Source: an uncultured Pelagibacteraceae bacterium (GTDB taxonomy: Bacteria > Pseudomonadota > Alphaproteobacteria > Pelagibacterales > Pelagibacteraceae). Taken from it: a stretch of DNA of 64,000 bases. Below, piece by piece: positions 1 to 9,784 of the stretch. The translations under genes were made by a program, and so were the position numbers. The notes below the pieces were generated by a model. The model saw only the letters and a list, made by a program, of their open reading frames with translations, ran no database searches and had not been told where the DNA came from. Location: NCBI GenBank assembly GCA_902537845.1, contig CACBDC010000002.1, forward strand, positions 36,253 through 100,252. The letters are read 5' to 3'. How positions within the stretch are numbered: position 1 is the first letter of the stretch; each line of letters opens with the position of its first letter.

Positions 1-339
1 TAAAGAGTTAAAGATTTGAATATCTAAGTTTTGAGCAATAAAAAATGCAACACCGGAGCCGACAGCGATCCTAATAGAAATAATATCTGAAAAATTAGTC
101 GATACAAATATTGTGAGGAGCACTCCAATAGTAAAACCAATATATACAATTTTTCTCGCAACCAATTTGCCGTAAGCGCGGTTTGCTAAATCTGTGATTA
201 AAAAAGTTATCGGGTAACTAAAAGCACCATAAGTTAAGATTTCATTTAATCCAAAATATTGGATTGGAAACTGAACTAAATAGTTTGAGAGAACTACAAC
301 CAAACCCATTAGTAGGGAGAGTTTATAAAATAAATTCAT
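1..339 (-). CDS. yhhQ: Queuosine-precursor transporter, VUT/YhhQ family (C-terminal part outside window)
   Basis: Reading back from the ATG at 339 gives 113 open codons that run off the window edge, so the 3' end is missing. The visible part is hydrophobic, with several membrane segments. It carries family-typical stretches: SNYLVQFP near residues 18-25, TYGAFSYPITFLITDL near 37-52, and a charged ANRAYG loop. These match the inner-membrane VUT family that imports preQ0/preQ1 for queuosine synthesis (family knowledge). It lies 7 nt downstream of rpmB on the same strand, so the two are probably co-transcribed. Family assignment is fairly secure from motifs; the exact substrate is inferred. Confidence 0.8.
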   Translation of the reverse strand, partial: MNLFYKLSLLMGLVVVLSNYLVQFPIQYFGLNEILTYGAFSYPITFLITDLANRAYGKLVARKIVYIGFTIGVLLTIFVSTNFSDIISIRIAVGSGVAFFIAQNLDIQIFNSL

Positions 340-346
340 TTTTGAA

Positions 347-625
347 TTATGATTTTGCTGAAATTGATGCTTTAATCTTTTTAACTTTTTTTGATAGTTT
401 AGCGTTTTTTGCTGATATTAAAAACTTGTCCAAACCCCCTTTGAAGTCGACAGTTCTAAGCGCAGCGTTCGCTACATTTAATTTGATATCCTTTTTTAAG
501 ATATCGCTTCTAAATGTGACTTTCTTTAAATTGGGCAAAAACCTTCTTTTAGTTTTATTTTTCGCGTGACTAACGTTGTGACCTTTTAAGGGTGATATTC
601 CTGTCAATTCACATTTTTTAGACAT
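347..625 (-). CDS. rpmB: 50S ribosomal protein L28
   Basis: A 92-residue basic protein with the L28 signature at its start (MSKKCELTG, then GHNVSHAKNKTKRRF near residues 15-29) and the LRTVDFKGG block near residues 56-64. L28 is a component of the large ribosomal subunit. The length is usual for alphaproteobacterial L28, which is longer than the gammaproteobacterial form. It follows pyrD by about 40 nt on the same strand and precedes the VUT transporter. An overlapping plus-strand open frame at 264-569 is a shadow of this gene. Confidence 0.96.
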   Translation of the reverse strand: MSKKCELTGISPLKGHNVSHAKNKTKRRFLPNLKKVTFRSDILKKDIKLNVANAALRTVDFKGGLDKFLISAKNAKLSKKVKKIKASISAKS

Positions 626-665
626 AATTTTTCCACGTGTTATATAGTTCTTGTAGACCTAAGGG

Positions 666-1712
666 TCAAGCGTTAATTCCAACTGCTTCACTTATATTTT
701 TGAGATTTTCTTTTTTTAAAATTGATATTAAGTCTTTCTTTATTTCTTTAACAATTCCCGGCCCTTTGTATACCATGCCTGTATATAATTGCACAGCATC
801 GGCACCTGCTGATATTTTTTCAAAAGCACTTTCACCAGAATCTACTCCTCCAACTCCTATTATCTTAATCTTACCTTTGGTTTCTTTGTAGAATTTTTTA
901 ATTAAATTTGTCGAAATATCTTTAAGTGGTTGTCCTGATAACCCTCCAGTTTCGTGTTTTTTAACATCGAAAAGATTATCGCGATTACTATCTGTTGTAT
1001 TGGAAACTATTATACCTTGTATTTTATGGATACTTACTAAGTCTACTATTTTACCAATTTCATTATCATTAATATCTGGTGAAATTTTTATTGCTATCGG
1101 ACAATCAATTTTTTTTTCTTTTATGATTTTGTTTATTCCAGATAAAAGTTTTTTCATCTCCTCTTGATCATGAAAATTTCTCAAACCCTCAGTGTTCGGG
1201 GAGGAGATATTAATTGTTATATATCCGGCGTGCATTGCAAGTCTTGAAAGGCAAATATAATAATCATCCTCTTTATTTTTTGTTTCTTTGTTCGGACCAA
1301 TGTTAATTCCCAATAAGCCATCTGGGTCATTATTTGATATTCTTTTTGAAACAGTTTCTGACCCATGATTATTAAATCCAAGACGATTTATTAGCGCTTG
1401 ATCTTTCTCTAATCGAAATATTCTTGGTTTAGGATTTCCCAATTGCTGTTTTGGAGTAACAGTGCCTACCTCAATAAAACCGAAACCAAATTTAAAAAGA
1501 GAATTGTAGACTTCAGCACTTTTATCAAAACCAGCTGCTAAACCTATCGGATTTGGAATTGTTTTTCCTAAAAGACTTATCTCAAGCATTTCTTCGCTTT
1601 CAACATTAAAAAAACTTTTTGGAAGAATATTTGCTTTCAAAGATTTAATAGCTAGATCATGAGCTACTTCTGGATCTAATGAAAATATATAAGGTCTTAA
1701 AATTGAAAACAT
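666..1712 (-). CDS. pyrD: Dihydroorotate dehydrogenase (quinone), class 2
   Basis: A 348-residue flavoprotein oxidising dihydroorotate to orotate in pyrimidine synthesis, passing electrons to ubiquinone at the inner membrane face. Seen: a short N-terminal hydrophobic/amphipathic extension typical of class 2 enzymes; the FMN-binding GLAAGFDKSAE block near residues 57-67; the substrate motif NISSPNTEGLR near 169-179; and the C-terminal phosphate-binding GVGGVDSGESAFE followed by GADAVQLYTG. Its start codon overlaps the lysK stop codon by one base (TAATG), indicating translational coupling. Length and motifs are complete. Confidence 0.97.
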   Translation of the reverse strand: MFSILRPYIFSLDPEVAHDLAIKSLKANILPKSFFNVESEEMLEISLLGKTIPNPIGLAAGFDKSAEVYNSLFKFGFGFIEVGTVTPKQQLGNPKPRIFRLEKDQALINRLGFNNHGSETVSKRISNNDPDGLLGINIGPNKETKNKEDDYYICLSRLAMHAGYITINISSPNTEGLRNFHDQEEMKKLLSGINKIIKEKKIDCPIAIKISPDINDNEIGKIVDLVSIHKIQGIIVSNTTDSNRDNLFDVKKHETGGLSGQPLKDISTNLIKKFYKETKGKIKIIGVGGVDSGESAFEKISAGADAVQLYTGMVYKGPGIVKEIKKDLISILKKENLKNISEAVGINA

Positions 1713-3280
1713 TAATTATTACTTATTTTATCTTTCATTAACTCAATTGTCTCCTTCAATCCAAAGAAACTGACAAAATACCCCATCCTAGGTCCGTTTT
1801 CCTCTCCAAATACTACTTCATAAATTAATTTAAACCAGTCTCTTAGGTTTTTATCATATCCATTTTCTTTACCAGTTGCATAAACAATTGTTTGAATTTC
1901 CTCTGGTTTTAAATTTTGTTTAATTTCAGATAATTTTGTAACAAGATTTTCTAATGCTTTTTTTTCATTTGCTGAAGGTTTTTTAAATTTTTTATTCGGT
2001 TCAACTTTATCTTTAAAGTAATTAATTGCGAACTCAGTTAATCCATCTAATATAGGGTAATCTTTCGGTTTTATTTCTTTATGAAATCTATTTATAAACT
2101 TCCACAAAATTTCTTTATTATCGGCATTACTGGAACCAACTAAATTTAATAGCATCGAAAAAGGCATGACGACTTTCTCCTCTGGGGGCTTTCCATTATG
2201 CACATGCCAAACTGGATTTAAAATTTGATCTTTTTCTTTTTGACTTGGATATTTTTCAATACTTGTTAAATATTCATCAACTGTTTTAGGCACAACTTCT
2301 GCATAGAGTTTTTTTGCTCTTTTTGGATTAGGGTACATATATAAAGACAAGCTTTCTGGTGATGCATATCTAAGCCATTGTTCAATGGAAATCCCATTTC
2401 CTTTTGACTTTGATATTTTTTCTCCTTTTTCGTCTAAAAAAAGTTCATAAGCAAAACCATTTGGAGGATTTTTTCCAAGAATTTTACAAATCTTATTTGA
2501 TAAAATGGCACTCTCGGTTAAATCTTTACCGTACATTTCAAAATCAACATCGAAAGTGAACCATCTCATTGCCCAATCAACTTTCCACTGAAGCTTAGCA
2601 TTTCCGTTTAAAATACTTGTTTCTATTTTTTCTCCATTATTATCAAAAACTGCCGTGCCAGTTTTCTTGTCTACCTCTAATAATGGTATTTCAAGTACTA
2701 TTCCAGATTTTGGGCAAATTGGTAAAAATGGACAGTATGTTTTTCTTCTTTCCTCTCTTAAAGTTGGTAAAATAATATTCATCACCTCTTCATATTTTTC
2801 AGCAACTCTTAATAATGATTTATTAAAAACTCCATTTTTATAATTTTCTGTTGAACTTTTGAAAGTGAATTTAAATTTAAATTTATTCAAAAATTCTTTT
2901 AGCATCTCATTATTATGCTCTCCAAAACTATTAAATTTTTTAAAAGGATCAGGAATGTCTGTTAAGGGTTTACCTAGATTATCTTTTAAAACTTTATCGT
3001 TAGGAATATTATCAGGGACTTTTCTTAAACCATCCATGTCATCAGAAAAAGTAATAAGCTCATGATCAATATTTTCTATGTGATTTAAAGCATTGATCAT
3101 CATAGTAGTCCTGGCTATTTCTCCAAATGTTCCTATATGAGGTAAACCACTTGGTCCATATCCGGTTTGAAAAGTAATTTTACCCTTTTTTTTTATGATA
3201 TCTTTTCTATCTTTTAAAAGCTTTCTAATTTCAACAAATGGCCAGGACGAAGTAGATTGAATTAAGTTATTATTCAGCAT
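1712..3280 (-). CDS. lysK: Lysyl-tRNA synthetase, class I (archaeal type)
   Basis: A 522-residue class I enzyme that charges tRNA-Lys. It shows the Rossmann-fold HIGH-type motif PHIGTFGE near residue 47 and the KMSKS-type motif KISKSKGNG near residue 291, which class II LysRS lacks. The class I form is characteristic of archaea, spirochaetes and alphaproteobacteria (known), so it supports the lineage call. No class II LysRS is visible in the window. It heads the lysK-pyrD-rpmB unit; the 93-nt gap to trkH upstream must hold divergent promoters. A TATAAT at 3318-3323 on the plus strand is the only clear box there. Confidence 0.96.
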   Translation of the reverse strand: MLNNNLIQSTSSWPFVEIRKLLKDRKDIIKKKGKITFQTGYGPSGLPHIGTFGEIARTTMMINALNHIENIDHELITFSDDMDGLRKVPDNIPNDKVLKDNLGKPLTDIPDPFKKFNSFGEHNNEMLKEFLNKFKFKFTFKSSTENYKNGVFNKSLLRVAEKYEEVMNIILPTLREERRKTYCPFLPICPKSGIVLEIPLLEVDKKTGTAVFDNNGEKIETSILNGNAKLQWKVDWAMRWFTFDVDFEMYGKDLTESAILSNKICKILGKNPPNGFAYELFLDEKGEKISKSKGNGISIEQWLRYASPESLSLYMYPNPKRAKKLYAEVVPKTVDEYLTSIEKYPSQKEKDQILNPVWHVHNGKPPEEKVVMPFSMLLNLVGSSNADNKEILWKFINRFHKEIKPKDYPILDGLTEFAINYFKDKVEPNKKFKKPSANEKKALENLVTKLSEIKQNLKPEEIQTIVYATGKENGYDKNLRDWFKLIYEVVFGEENGPRMGYFVSFFGLKETIELMKDKISNN

Positions 3281-3373
3281 AGTACAGGTTTATTAAATTT
3301 TATATGCAAAATACAGATATAATTACTACATATTAAGTTGAATTTTGAAACTATTTAAATAATCTCGTTTTTA

Positions 3374-4822
3374 ATGGCTAGCAACAAAACAGTTTTTTTC
3401 TTAATCGGAATATTGCTCATAGTGTTGGGGCTTTCAATGTTGGCGCCTTACTCTATGCAAGTTTTATATAAAGAAAATAGCCACAGTTTTATATCATCCT
3501 CTTTCGTAACAATATTTATTGGAATTTTATGTATATTGGCTAATCTAGATAAAGATTTAAAATTAAATCTTAGACAAACTTTTCTATTCTCAACTCTTGC
3601 TTGGGTGACAGTCGCAATTTTTGGTAGCTTACCATTTATATTATCCAGTCAAACATTTTCATTTAGTGACGCTTTTTTTGAGAGTATGTCAGGCATAACA
3701 ACTACAGGAGCTACGATTATATCGGATTTAGATAATAGCCCAAAAAGCATTCTTTTATGGAGAGCTATTATGCAATGGCTTGGAGGTATAGGTATTGTCG
3801 TAATGGCAATAACAATTTTACCATTACTAAAGGTTGGTGGCATGCAACTTTTTAAAATGGAAGGTCCAGATAGCACGGAAAAAATTTTACCTAGAACTAT
3901 TGAAGTGGCAACCATCATAATTTCAACCTATATAATTCTTACTCTATTTTGTGGTTTTTTTTATTGGATATTTGGAATGTCAATATTTGACAGCATTTGT
4001 CACGCGATGACAACTATAGCAACTGGTGGTTTTTCAACTCATAATGACTCGATTGGTTTTTTTAAAAATTCGAATATAGAAATTGTAGCAAGCATATTTA
4101 TTATTTTGGGGAGCATACCCTTTATATCTTATTTAAAATTTTCTCAGGGAAATAAAAAAATATTTTTTCAAGATGTTCAAATTAAAGGTTTGCTATATCT
4201 TTTGACTTTATCAATATTAATTATGTTCATATACTTATTGTTCATAAATTATGAGAGTAATTTATTTGAAAAAATAAGAATTTCTTCATTCAACGTCATT
4301 TCTATTTTATCAGGCACAGGGTACGTAACTGACGATTTTGGTCTATGGGGAAAATTTTCTTTAATTTTTTTCTTATTCTTGATGTTTATCGGCGGATGTG
4401 CAGGATCAACAGCATGTGGAATAAAGATTTTTAGATTACAAATGCTTTTAATTTTTCTTAAAAATCAAGTGAAAAAATTAATTTATCCAAATAGCGTAAT
4501 CATAACTAAGTATAACAACCAAAAAATTTCAGATGACTTTATTAGATCTGTAATTATCTTTATTTTCTCTTTTTTATTTATTTTTTTAATTATCGCAATG
4601 CTACTTTCAATAAGTGGATTAGATTTTGTTACCTCAATATCTGGTGCTGCTAGTTCAATCTCGAATGTTGGCCCTGGTTTAGGTGAAATAATTGGGCCTG
4701 ATGGTAATTACAAAAATTTACCAGATTTATCAAAATGGATCTTAGCAACAGGAATGTTACTTGGTAGATTAGAGCTATTTGCAGTTCTCGTTCTTTTCTT
4801 TCCATCTTTTTGGAGAAATTGA
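3374..4822 (+). CDS. trkH: Potassium uptake transporter subunit TrkH
   Basis: A 482-residue polytopic membrane protein of the Trk/Ktr/HKT superfamily, forming the K+-translocating pore. Seen: about ten hydrophobic spans and the P-loop selectivity-filter signature SGITTTGAT near residue 107, with later repeats ATGGFST, SGTGYVTDD and SNVGPGLG, one filter glycine each. The WLGGIGIVVMAI and RLELFAVLVLF segments are typical of TrkH. TrkH normally works with the cytosolic regulator TrkA, which is not in this window. The following gene starts 2 nt after the stop. Confidence 0.95.
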   Translation: MASNKTVFFLIGILLIVLGLSMLAPYSMQVLYKENSHSFISSSFVTIFIGILCILANLDKDLKLNLRQTFLFSTLAWVTVAIFGSLPFILSSQTFSFSDAFFESMSGITTTGATIISDLDNSPKSILLWRAIMQWLGGIGIVVMAITILPLLKVGGMQLFKMEGPDSTEKILPRTIEVATIIISTYIILTLFCGFFYWIFGMSIFDSICHAMTTIATGGFSTHNDSIGFFKNSNIEIVASIFIILGSIPFISYLKFSQGNKKIFFQDVQIKGLLYLLTLSILIMFIYLLFINYESNLFEKIRISSFNVISILSGTGYVTDDFGLWGKFSLIFFLFLMFIGGCAGSTACGIKIFRLQMLLIFLKNQVKKLIYPNSVIITKYNNQKISDDFIRSVIIFIFSFLFIFLIIAMLLSISGLDFVTSISGAASSISNVGPGLGEIIGPDGNYKNLPDLSKWILATGMLLGRLELFAVLVLFFPSFWRN

Positions 4823-4824
4823 TT

Positions 4825-6198
4825 ATGGAAATTTATAAAAAACAAACTTTAGCTGAAACATTCTCCGTTTATTTTGATCGTAGAATGATAAAAATATTAT
4901 TACTTGGTGCAATAAGCGGTTTTCCGTGGGTTATAATTGGAAGCAGTCTAAGCCTTTGGTTAAAAGAAGACGGTTTAAGTAGAAGTACAATTGGATGGGC
5001 TGGATTAATATTTGCTGTATATGCTTTTAATTATCTGTGGGCTCCAATTGTAGATAGAATTAAAATTCCTTGGTTAACAAAAAAATTAGGTCATAGACGC
5101 GGATGGATAGTAACCATGCAAACTATAATACTTTTAAGTTTAGTTTGCTGGAGTTTAGTAAACCCGACTGCTAATTTGACACTAGTTATAAGTATTGGTC
5201 TTATAATTGCAATTGCTTCCGCTACTCAAGACATTACAGTTGATGCTTTAAGGATTGAACAAATCGGAGAGACTGAGGGTAAGGCAATGCAAGCTGGTGC
5301 TGCTATGGCAGTGGTGGGTTGGTGGACTGGATATAAATTAGGTGGGATGGTCGCGCTGAATACTGCTGAATTTTTACAAAATTCTGGTTTTGAAAACTAC
5401 TGGCAATTAACCTTTTTAGTTTTGGGGATTTTTATTATTATTTGCAATATTGGATTAATGTTCATCAATGAACCCCAACCGACGGATAGGACTGAAATCC
5501 AAAGACAAAATGATAAGATAATTCAAGATAAAATAGGTAAATCGAATTTCATAACAAAAATAATAGCTTGGTTAACTGGGACCGTTATTGGCCCAGTGGT
5601 AAGTTTTTTTAAAAAAAATGGTTTCAATGTTGCGATTGCAATATTAGGTTTTGTTTTTCTTTTTAAAATTGGTGAGGCTTTCCTCGGTAGAATGTCTGTA
5701 ATTTTTTATAAGGAAATAGGCTTTACAAAGTCTGACATCGCTCTCTATTCGAAAGGTCTAGGTTGGATTACCACTGTAATTTTTACTCTACTAGGTGGAC
5801 TTTTCGCAATCAGGTCTGGCGTTATAAAAGCCATGTTTTTATCAGGAATATTAATGGCTGCTACAAACTTGTTATTTTCATTATTAGCTTGGTCAGGAAA
5901 ATCTGAATGGTTATTTGCTATTGCTGTTATATTTGACGATATGGCTGCTGCATTTGCTACAGTTGCTTTCGTTGCATTCATTTCAATGTTAGTAGACAGA
6001 ACTTATACTGCTACACAGTATGCTTTACTTGCGTCAATTGGAACTGCAGGAAGAACTACCTTGGCTTCGTCCTCAGGAGCTCTAGTTGATTGGCTCAATG
6101 GTGATTGGGGAATATTCTTTATCATCACTGCAGTGATGGTAATTCCATCTTTGATATTTCTATATTTGATAAAAGATAAGCTAAATTTAAATGATTAA
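4825..6198 (+). CDS. MFS permease, AmpG-like (PAT family)
   Basis: A roughly 457-residue, 12-TM major-facilitator protein related to AmpG, which imports anhydro-muropeptides for cell-wall recycling, and to the PAT/acetyl-CoA transporter family. The early sequence ISGFPWVIIGSSLSLWLKE, the loop GHRRGWIV and the ATQDITVDALRIE stretch are typical of AmpG. A TTG four codons earlier (4810) is possible, but ATG 4825 is preferred because GGAG sits at the usual distance upstream. The next gene is a NlpC/P60 peptidase overlapping its stop, consistent with muropeptide metabolism; substrate is inferred. Confidence 0.85.
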   Translation: MEIYKKQTLAETFSVYFDRRMIKILLLGAISGFPWVIIGSSLSLWLKEDGLSRSTIGWAGLIFAVYAFNYLWAPIVDRIKIPWLTKKLGHRRGWIVTMQTIILLSLVCWSLVNPTANLTLVISIGLIIAIASATQDITVDALRIEQIGETEGKAMQAGAAMAVVGWWTGYKLGGMVALNTAEFLQNSGFENYWQLTFLVLGIFIIICNIGLMFINEPQPTDRTEIQRQNDKIIQDKIGKSNFITKIIAWLTGTVIGPVVSFFKKNGFNVAIAILGFVFLFKIGEAFLGRMSVIFYKEIGFTKSDIALYSKGLGWITTVIFTLLGGLFAIRSGVIKAMFLSGILMAATNLLFSLLAWSGKSEWLFAIAVIFDDMAAAFATVAFVAFISMLVDRTYTATQYALLASIGTAGRTTLASSSGALVDWLNGDWGIFFIITAVMVIPSLIFLYLIKDKLNLND

Positions 6199-6931
6199 AT
6201 ATTTTACTAATAATTTTAGCATTATAAACCTTTATAAAAGCGCTTCAACAAAATCTGAAATAGTTACGCAAATGATTTACGGAGATAGTTTTTCAGTTTT
6301 AAAAAAAACAAGAAAGTGGCTCAAAATTAAGATAAAAGAAGACAATTACAAAGGATATATACAAAATAAAAATTTTCGTAATTATTTAATCCCTTCTCAT
6401 AAAATAAGTGTTTTGAAAGCAAATGTTTATAATTCCCCAAATTTTAAAAAAAAAAGATATGAGTTATCATTTGGTTCAAAAATTAAAGTTACAAGAAAAA
6501 AAGGTATTTTTTTAAAATTTGATAGAGGTTGGATAAAAAACAGTGACACTAAGCATGTGTCATTTAAAGAAAAAAATCTTTTTAAAAAAATTACTATATT
6601 TAGGAATGTAAAATATAAGTGGGGAGGAAAATCTTATAAAGGGATTGATTGCTCCGGGTTGATACAAATATTTTTTAATTTTAATAATAAATTTTGCCCA
6701 AGAGATGCAAAAGATCAGGTAAAATATTTTAAAAAAAATATTCAATTAAAAAATATTAAAAAAAACGATATTATTTTTTGGAAGGGGCATGTTGCATTAG
6801 CTTTATCAAAACAAAAATTAATACATGCTTATGGACCAATGAGGAAAACTGTAATTATGAATATAAGTCAAACTATAAAAAAAATAAGTCAAACTGCAAA
6901 ACTTAAAGTAATTGGAATTAAAAGAGTTTAA
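6191..6931 (+). CDS. SH3 domains plus NlpC/P60 cysteine peptidase
   Basis: A 246-residue protein. Residues about 1-60 and 65-120 look like two bacterial SH3 domains (INLYKSASTKSEIVTQ, then GDSFSVLKKTRKWLKI; second unit LKANVYNSP). Residues about 135-246 are an NlpC/P60 domain with the catalytic cysteine in KGIDCSGLIQ and the histidine in GHVALAL. Family members cleave gamma-D-Glu-mDAP bonds in peptidoglycan stems or muropeptides. No signal peptide is visible, so a cytosolic recycling role, as for YkfC/LdcA-type enzymes, fits its overlap (8 nt) with the AmpG-like permease gene. Very Lys/Ile/Asn-rich. Confidence 0.85.
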   Translation: MIKYFTNNFSIINLYKSASTKSEIVTQMIYGDSFSVLKKTRKWLKIKIKEDNYKGYIQNKNFRNYLIPSHKISVLKANVYNSPNFKKKRYELSFGSKIKVTRKKGIFLKFDRGWIKNSDTKHVSFKEKNLFKKITIFRNVKYKWGGKSYKGIDCSGLIQIFFNFNNKFCPRDAKDQVKYFKKNIQLKNIKKNDIIFWKGHVALALSKQKLIHAYGPMRKTVIMNISQTIKKISQTAKLKVIGIKRV

Positions 6932-7036
6932 TGGAGCAAGGGCAGTTTCAGTCTCCCTCCACTACCCTTAAAAATATAATATTCTATCTCGTGAAAACTT
7001 ATTAGTCTCTTTTCAGTTGTATGTGGATAATAGATT

Positions 7037-8164
7037 TTATTTTGAATAACTAAAATACGCTTTTTCCAATCTTTTTAAACACTTATTCGAAGGATGGGAG
7101 GCATCAAAAAATTCGTGTTTGGCACAATTCATTTTGTTAGGATTAAAAGATCCAACAACATCAATTTGATTCGTTCTTGAAAATTCATGTACTACAGTCT
7201 CTACAATTTCAATAGCTTTAAAAATTGGTTCATTTTTTAATTTGAATACATCTGGATGATAAGGCGTTAAAAGAAAAATAATCTCACTATTTTTTTCAAA
7301 ATATTTTTTATATTTTAACAGCAAATTAAGAACGTCCTCATCTAAAAGTTTATCCAAAGAAATTTTATAATTTATAGTGTTTAGATCGATTTCTACATTT
7401 TTTGAATTCTTATCTAGCTCTCTTTTTTTCTTACTTCCATCAAATAAAATTACATTAGTTTTCTCTAAATTAACCCCATCTAAATTTGTTGTTATATAAT
7501 TTTCGTTTATATCTTTTTTAAGATAAATTTTTAAAGAGGTTTTAAAATATTCATAGCTAAATAAATTTTTAATTGATTTTGAAAAAAATTGATCTTGGGT
7601 TTTATTTTTTTCAATTTTTTTTGTCTCAAATTTGATATTTTCAATAAATTCGTAATAACTCTCAGAGTTTTTAACCCACCTATTGTCTTTGTTAAAATTT
7701 AGTGTGAAAGGATGAATAGATAAAAATATTTTCTTTTTTTTTGTATCGGATGGGGAAAAGTTATTTGATAGTGCAAAATAATCCTCAAAAGTTGCGCCAG
7801 GCATACCTAAATTAAGTAATGAATTACAATATTTATCTAATACGCGTGGGTTTTGAACAACGCTTATTGAAACAACCGAACTAGCGCCAAAAACAATACA
7901 ATCTTTATCTTTATATCTTTTAGAGAAGAGGTTGTACAAATCTCTATCGTTCCAGTTTTTATCTTTATAAACTAAAAATCCTCTTTCTAAAATTAGCTTA
8001 TTTAATTTTTCTTCAAGATTTAATTCATTTTTATTTAAGTTTTTTTTAGATGTATATATTTTCTCTGGATCAATAGTAAAATTAAATGCCGCTATAAAAA
8101 CCACCAAAATAGTTAACAGTGCAATCGTCTTAAAAAAATAACTTTTATAAAATTTATTTCTCAT
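7037..8164 (-). CDS. DltD/AlgX-like SGNH-fold protein, partner of the MBOAT
   Basis: A 375-residue protein with one N-terminal membrane anchor (residues about 9-28) and a predicted periplasmic body. It carries an SGNH-type serine block (VFGASSV, about residues 91-97) and a C-terminal DASHPS block (about 352-357) supplying the Asp/His pair. This layout is that of DltD, AlgJ/AlgX and PatB-type proteins that work with MBOAT O-acyltransferases. Its start lies 2 nt after the MBOAT stop, so the pair is co-transcribed and probably forms one complex. The exact role, final acyl transfer to a glycan or deacylation, is inferred. The 105-nt gap to the NlpC/P60 gene shows no clear gene. Confidence 0.75.
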   Translation of the reverse strand: MRNKFYKSYFFKTIALLTILVVFIAAFNFTIDPEKIYTSKKNLNKNELNLEEKLNKLILERGFLVYKDKNWNDRDLYNLFSKRYKDKDCIVFGASSVVSISVVQNPRVLDKYCNSLLNLGMPGATFEDYFALSNNFSPSDTKKKKIFLSIHPFTLNFNKDNRWVKNSESYYEFIENIKFETKKIEKNKTQDQFFSKSIKNLFSYEYFKTSLKIYLKKDINENYITTNLDGVNLEKTNVILFDGSKKKRELDKNSKNVEIDLNTINYKISLDKLLDEDVLNLLLKYKKYFEKNSEIIFLLTPYHPDVFKLKNEPIFKAIEIVETVVHEFSRTNQIDVVGSFNPNKMNCAKHEFFDASHPSNKCLKRLEKAYFSYSK

Positions 8165-8166
8165 AT

Positions 8167-9702
8167 TTAAAATTGTAAGTAAATAAATTCACTTTCTCGG
8201 TTTAAAAATAATATACTTGTAATTAATATTAAAACTGTAAATAGCGACCAGAGTACATTTGGCTTCCATTTTATATTGATAAAACTTTTTCTTTTTCTTA
8301 ATAAATTTTCATCATTAAACTCATTTTTAATATTTTTAAATAAAAACTCTTGTGTATTAGGAAATAAAAAAATTATCATAAAACTAATGATTAGCCAAAA
8401 TATTCCATGATAAGGCTGAGATGCAAATAATCCAACTTGAAATAAATCAATCAAATCTAATTTTCCAAATCCGAAAATCGCTTTAAAATATTCTAGGGAA
8501 CTTTCTATAGAATTAGATCGAAAAACTATTAAGGCTAATACCACCGATAAAAAAGTTATCAATTGAGCAAAAAAATCTTTAAAATTATTTTTCTGTTCTT
8601 TTAAATGATTATTTTTAAAATTTTTCCATAAATTAAATATTATTATATAAAAACCATTTATGACTCCAAATAATATAAAATTCCAGCCTGCTCCATGCCA
8701 TAATCCAATTAACGCAAATGAAATGAGCGTTGGAATCATTAAACTAAGTAAGAAATCTTTTGCGAATCCGAAATTTTTTATTCCAGATAATCTTGAAAAA
8801 TACATGGAAAGAGGAAAATATAAATAATTTCTAACTAAATTGCTAAGAGTTATGTGCCAACAGATCCAAAACTCACTAATATTTTTTGCCTTGAAAGGTG
8901 AAAAGAAATTAATTGGTAAAATAAAACCAAACATTAACGCAATGCCTAAAGCCATGTCGGTATAACCGGAGAAATCAAAATAAATTTGGAATGCATAACC
9001 AATTGCGCCCACCCAAGCATCAAAAAAGTTTAAAGGTATTCCAGATTCAACTGAACTAAAAAATGGATTTACATAAAGTGCAAGGTTATCTGCTAAAACA
9101 ACTTTTTTAAATAAACCAACAGCAAAAGTTGTGATACCAACATTTAAATGATTTATGTCAAAATTTTTCGAAATTTGATTTTTAATTTGTGGCATGAGAA
9201 AACCATGTCTTACTATTGGACCAGTAACAATTTGAGGAAAAAAACAAACATACAAAAAATATCTCCTTAAGTTTTGATCTGAAACTTTCCCTAGGTAACA
9301 ATCAACAAGATATGTAATTTGTTGAAACGTAAAATATGATATTCCTAATGGTAAAATTATAGTTTCAATTATATAATTCTTATTAAAAAATACATTGATA
9401 TTTTCTATAAAAAAATTTGTATATTTATAATATCCTAAAATAAGAAGGTTGATAAAAATTCCAAAAAAAAGTTTTAATTTATTATTATCTTTAATTAATA
9501 AATTTCCAATGAAAAAATTTAAGATAATAGAAAAAATTAGTAAAAATAAATATTTTATATTCCACCACGAATAAAATAATAGTGAAATGATTATTAAAAA
9601 ATCAACTCTGAAAGTATTGCGAGTAAAATTTATTAAAAAATAAAAGCTTATTAAAGCGGTTGGTAAAAAAATAAAAATAAATATATAGCTGTTAAATAGC
9701 AT
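8167..9702 (-). CDS. MBOAT family membrane O-acyltransferase (AlgI/DltB/PatA-like)
   Basis: A roughly 511-residue polytopic protein. Seen: the conserved EFWICWHITLSNLVRNYLYFPL-type block, split by the family's central histidine region, and the invariant histidine in GLWHGAGWNF (around residue 333). MBOAT proteins of this subgroup move an acyl group across the inner membrane onto an exported polymer. The start ATG at 9702 is chosen because the product then begins MLFNSYIFIFIFLPTA, the usual start of AlgI-type proteins; an upstream TTG at 9759 would add 19 atypical residues. It heads an operon with the SGNH protein and lies opposite the fkbH-ACP operon across an 82-nt gap. Confidence 0.9.
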   Translation of the reverse strand: MLFNSYIFIFIFLPTALISFYFLINFTRNTFRVDFLIIISLLFYSWWNIKYLFLLIFSIILNFFIGNLLIKDNNKLKLFFGIFINLLILGYYKYTNFFIENINVFFNKNYIIETIILPLGISYFTFQQITYLVDCYLGKVSDQNLRRYFLYVCFFPQIVTGPIVRHGFLMPQIKNQISKNFDINHLNVGITTFAVGLFKKVVLADNLALYVNPFFSSVESGIPLNFFDAWVGAIGYAFQIYFDFSGYTDMALGIALMFGFILPINFFSPFKAKNISEFWICWHITLSNLVRNYLYFPLSMYFSRLSGIKNFGFAKDFLLSLMIPTLISFALIGLWHGAGWNFILFGVINGFYIIIFNLWKNFKNNHLKEQKNNFKDFFAQLITFLSVVLALIVFRSNSIESSLEYFKAIFGFGKLDLIDLFQVGLFASQPYHGIFWLIISFMIIFLFPNTQEFLFKNIKNEFNDENLLRKRKSFINIKWKPNVLWSLFTVLILITSILFLNRESEFIYLQF

Positions 9703-9784
9703 TATTATGAAAATATTATTACTAATCGTATAAATAAGGTATAAATTCTTAAATATCAAAATTTAAAATAGATAACTCAAAAAA

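Noticed and set aside
264..569. Plus-strand open frame of 101 codons
   Set aside because: It overlaps rpmB and the VUT transporter in the opposite strand and has no domain or start signal.
4810..4824. TTG start for the AmpG-like permease
   Set aside because: ATG 4825 has GGAG at a usual distance and gives a family-like N terminus.
9703..9759. 19-residue extension of the MBOAT from a TTG
   Set aside because: Family members start with MLFNSYxF; the extension has no homology and a poor start.
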